From: Bdellovibrionaceae bacterium UBA5009 | GTDB lineage: Bacteria > Bdellovibrionota > Bdellovibrionia > Bdellovibrionales > Bdellovibrionaceae | Direction: 5' to 3' | DNA length: 6,434 bases | Assembly: GCA_002396665.1 (NCBI GenBank) | Contig: DGYJ01000082.1 | Location: forward strand, 1,163-7,596 | Shown: piece after piece, positions 5,980 through 6,434 of the stretch | Layout: the number at the start of each line of letters is the position of its first letter | How positions within the stretch are numbered: position 1 is the first letter of the stretch | Notes under the pieces: generated by a model | Databases searched by the model: none | Seen by the model: only the letters and a program-made list of their open reading frames with translations | What the model was told of the DNA's origin: nothing | Translations under genes and position numbers: made by a program

Positions 5980-6434
5980 GATAGAACTCCGAAAAATAAA
6001 TTAAAAATACGAATGATGTTTGAAAGGAAATAATCAAATACAATAATTAAGACCATGCTCAGAACAACTCCGCGATTTGTAGCTTCACCAACACCCTTTG
6101 CCCCGCCTGAAGTAAAGAACCCCCGGAAAGTACAAATCACACCGAATACCAATCCAAAAACAACAGATTTAAATAAGCCTTCGTTGATATGTCTCATCTC
6201 GACGGACTCACTAATCCTTTGCCAAAAAACTGCAGGATCTAGTTCAACAAGATGAACACATAAAAAGTAACATCCCATCATTGCGACAAAATCAAAAATA
6301 GCCGTCAGCATCGGCATACAAATCAATGCTGCAATAATTCTTGGTGCAATCAAATATTGTTTTGTATTCACACCCATCACATCCAAGGCATCAATTTGTT
6401 CATTGACTCGCATTGTTCCTAAACGCGCAGCCAT
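5976..6434 (-). CDS. mlaE: MlaE-family ABC transporter permease, partial (N-terminus beyond window)
   Basis: These are the last 152 residues of an inner-membrane permease; MlaE proteins are about 260 residues, so roughly 100 are missing beyond the right edge. The Met at the edge is internal, because it sits in the conserved block that here reads AARLGTMRVNEQIDALDVMG, normally in the middle of the protein. This block forms the cytoplasmic coupling region that contacts the MlaF ATPase. Hydrophobic segments follow at about 27-60, 86-106 and 123-150 of the visible part. The last of these is preceded by the family motif GAKGVGEATNRGVV (111-124), and D134-Y135-F136 matches the usual D-x-F/L near the C-terminus. 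The gene ends in TGA overlapping the mlaF start, the usual tight E-F pairing. Order E-F-D differs from the E. coli order F-E-D. Confidence 0.94.
   Translation of the reverse strand: MAARLGTMRVNEQIDALDVMGVNTKQYLIAPRIIAALICMPMLTAIFDFVAMMGCYFLCVHLVELDPAVFWQRISESVEMRHINEGLFKSVVFGLVFGVICTFRGFFTSGGAKGVGEATNRGVVLSMVLIIVFDYFLSNIIRIFNLFFGVLS

Larger units (their letters stand above)
1..6434 (-). other. Probable single transcription unit mlaE-mlaF-mlaD-purH-TPR-lipoprotein
   Basis: Six consecutive genes share the strand. The junctions are: ATGA overlap (mlaE/mlaF), 15-base gap (mlaF/mlaD), TAATG overlap (mlaD/purH), 12-base gap (purH/TPR gene) and GTGA overlap (TPR gene/lipoprotein). No gap is long enough for a conventional promoter plus leader, and no hairpin with a T-run lies at any junction. 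Promoter and terminator should both lie outside the window. Internal promoters inside coding sequence cannot be excluded. Confidence 0.7.

Noticed and set aside
6055..6255. Plus-strand frame of 66 codons opposite mlaE
   Set aside because: It is antisense to a conserved MlaE block and has a proline-rich, shadow-like composition.
6432..6434. ATG at the right edge as the real start of the permease gene
   Set aside because: It sits in the middle of the conserved MlaE block; a start here would remove the N-terminal membrane helices. It is an internal Met.

Overview
The window is a single leftward-reading gene cluster: every supported gene lies on the minus strand. The genes are packed with junctions of 15 bases or fewer, or with overlapping stop and start codons, so the whole 6.4 kb is probably part of one long transcript that enters from the right edge and leaves by the left edge. 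No RNA gene, mobile element, CRISPR array, rho-independent terminator or intergenic promoter was found. The AT-rich base composition (about 40% GC by eye), the Gram-negative envelope genes, the extended MlaD and the GYF-like/TPR membrane protein suggest a Bdellovibrionota or other delta-type (Myxococcota/Desulfobacterota-like) bacterium. This placement is an inference from gene style, not a sequence match.

In transcription order (right to left): (1) 6434-5976, the C-terminal 152 residues of an MlaE-family ABC permease, cut by the window edge; (2) 5979-5224, an MlaF-family ATPase with all ABC motifs intact, overlapping mlaE by ATGA; (3) 5208-3826, an MCE-domain MlaD-family protein much longer than E. 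coli MlaD, with an N-terminal membrane anchor, one MCE domain, about 150 residues of predicted helix and a C-terminal beta-rich, outer-membrane-barrel-like region; (4) 3826-2234, full-length bifunctional PurH, which starts inside the mlaD stop codon (TAATG); (5) 2221-407, a membrane protein with a cytoplasmic GYF-like N-terminus, one transmembrane helix and a periplasmic TPR region; (6) 410-1, the start of a lipoprotein that begins with GTG overlapping the preceding stop (GTGA) and runs off the left edge.

The first three genes form the inner-membrane core of a phospholipid transport system (MlaFED type). The unusual MlaD suggests that one polypeptide could reach from the inner to the outer membrane, doing the work that MlaC and MlaA share in E. 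coli. PurH is a purine biosynthesis enzyme with no obvious link to lipid transport, yet it appears translationally coupled to mlaD. The last two genes encode envelope proteins of unknown role that probably work together or at least are made together. The most notable points are the MlaD architecture, purH inside an envelope operon, and the unrecognised TPR-lipoprotein pair.
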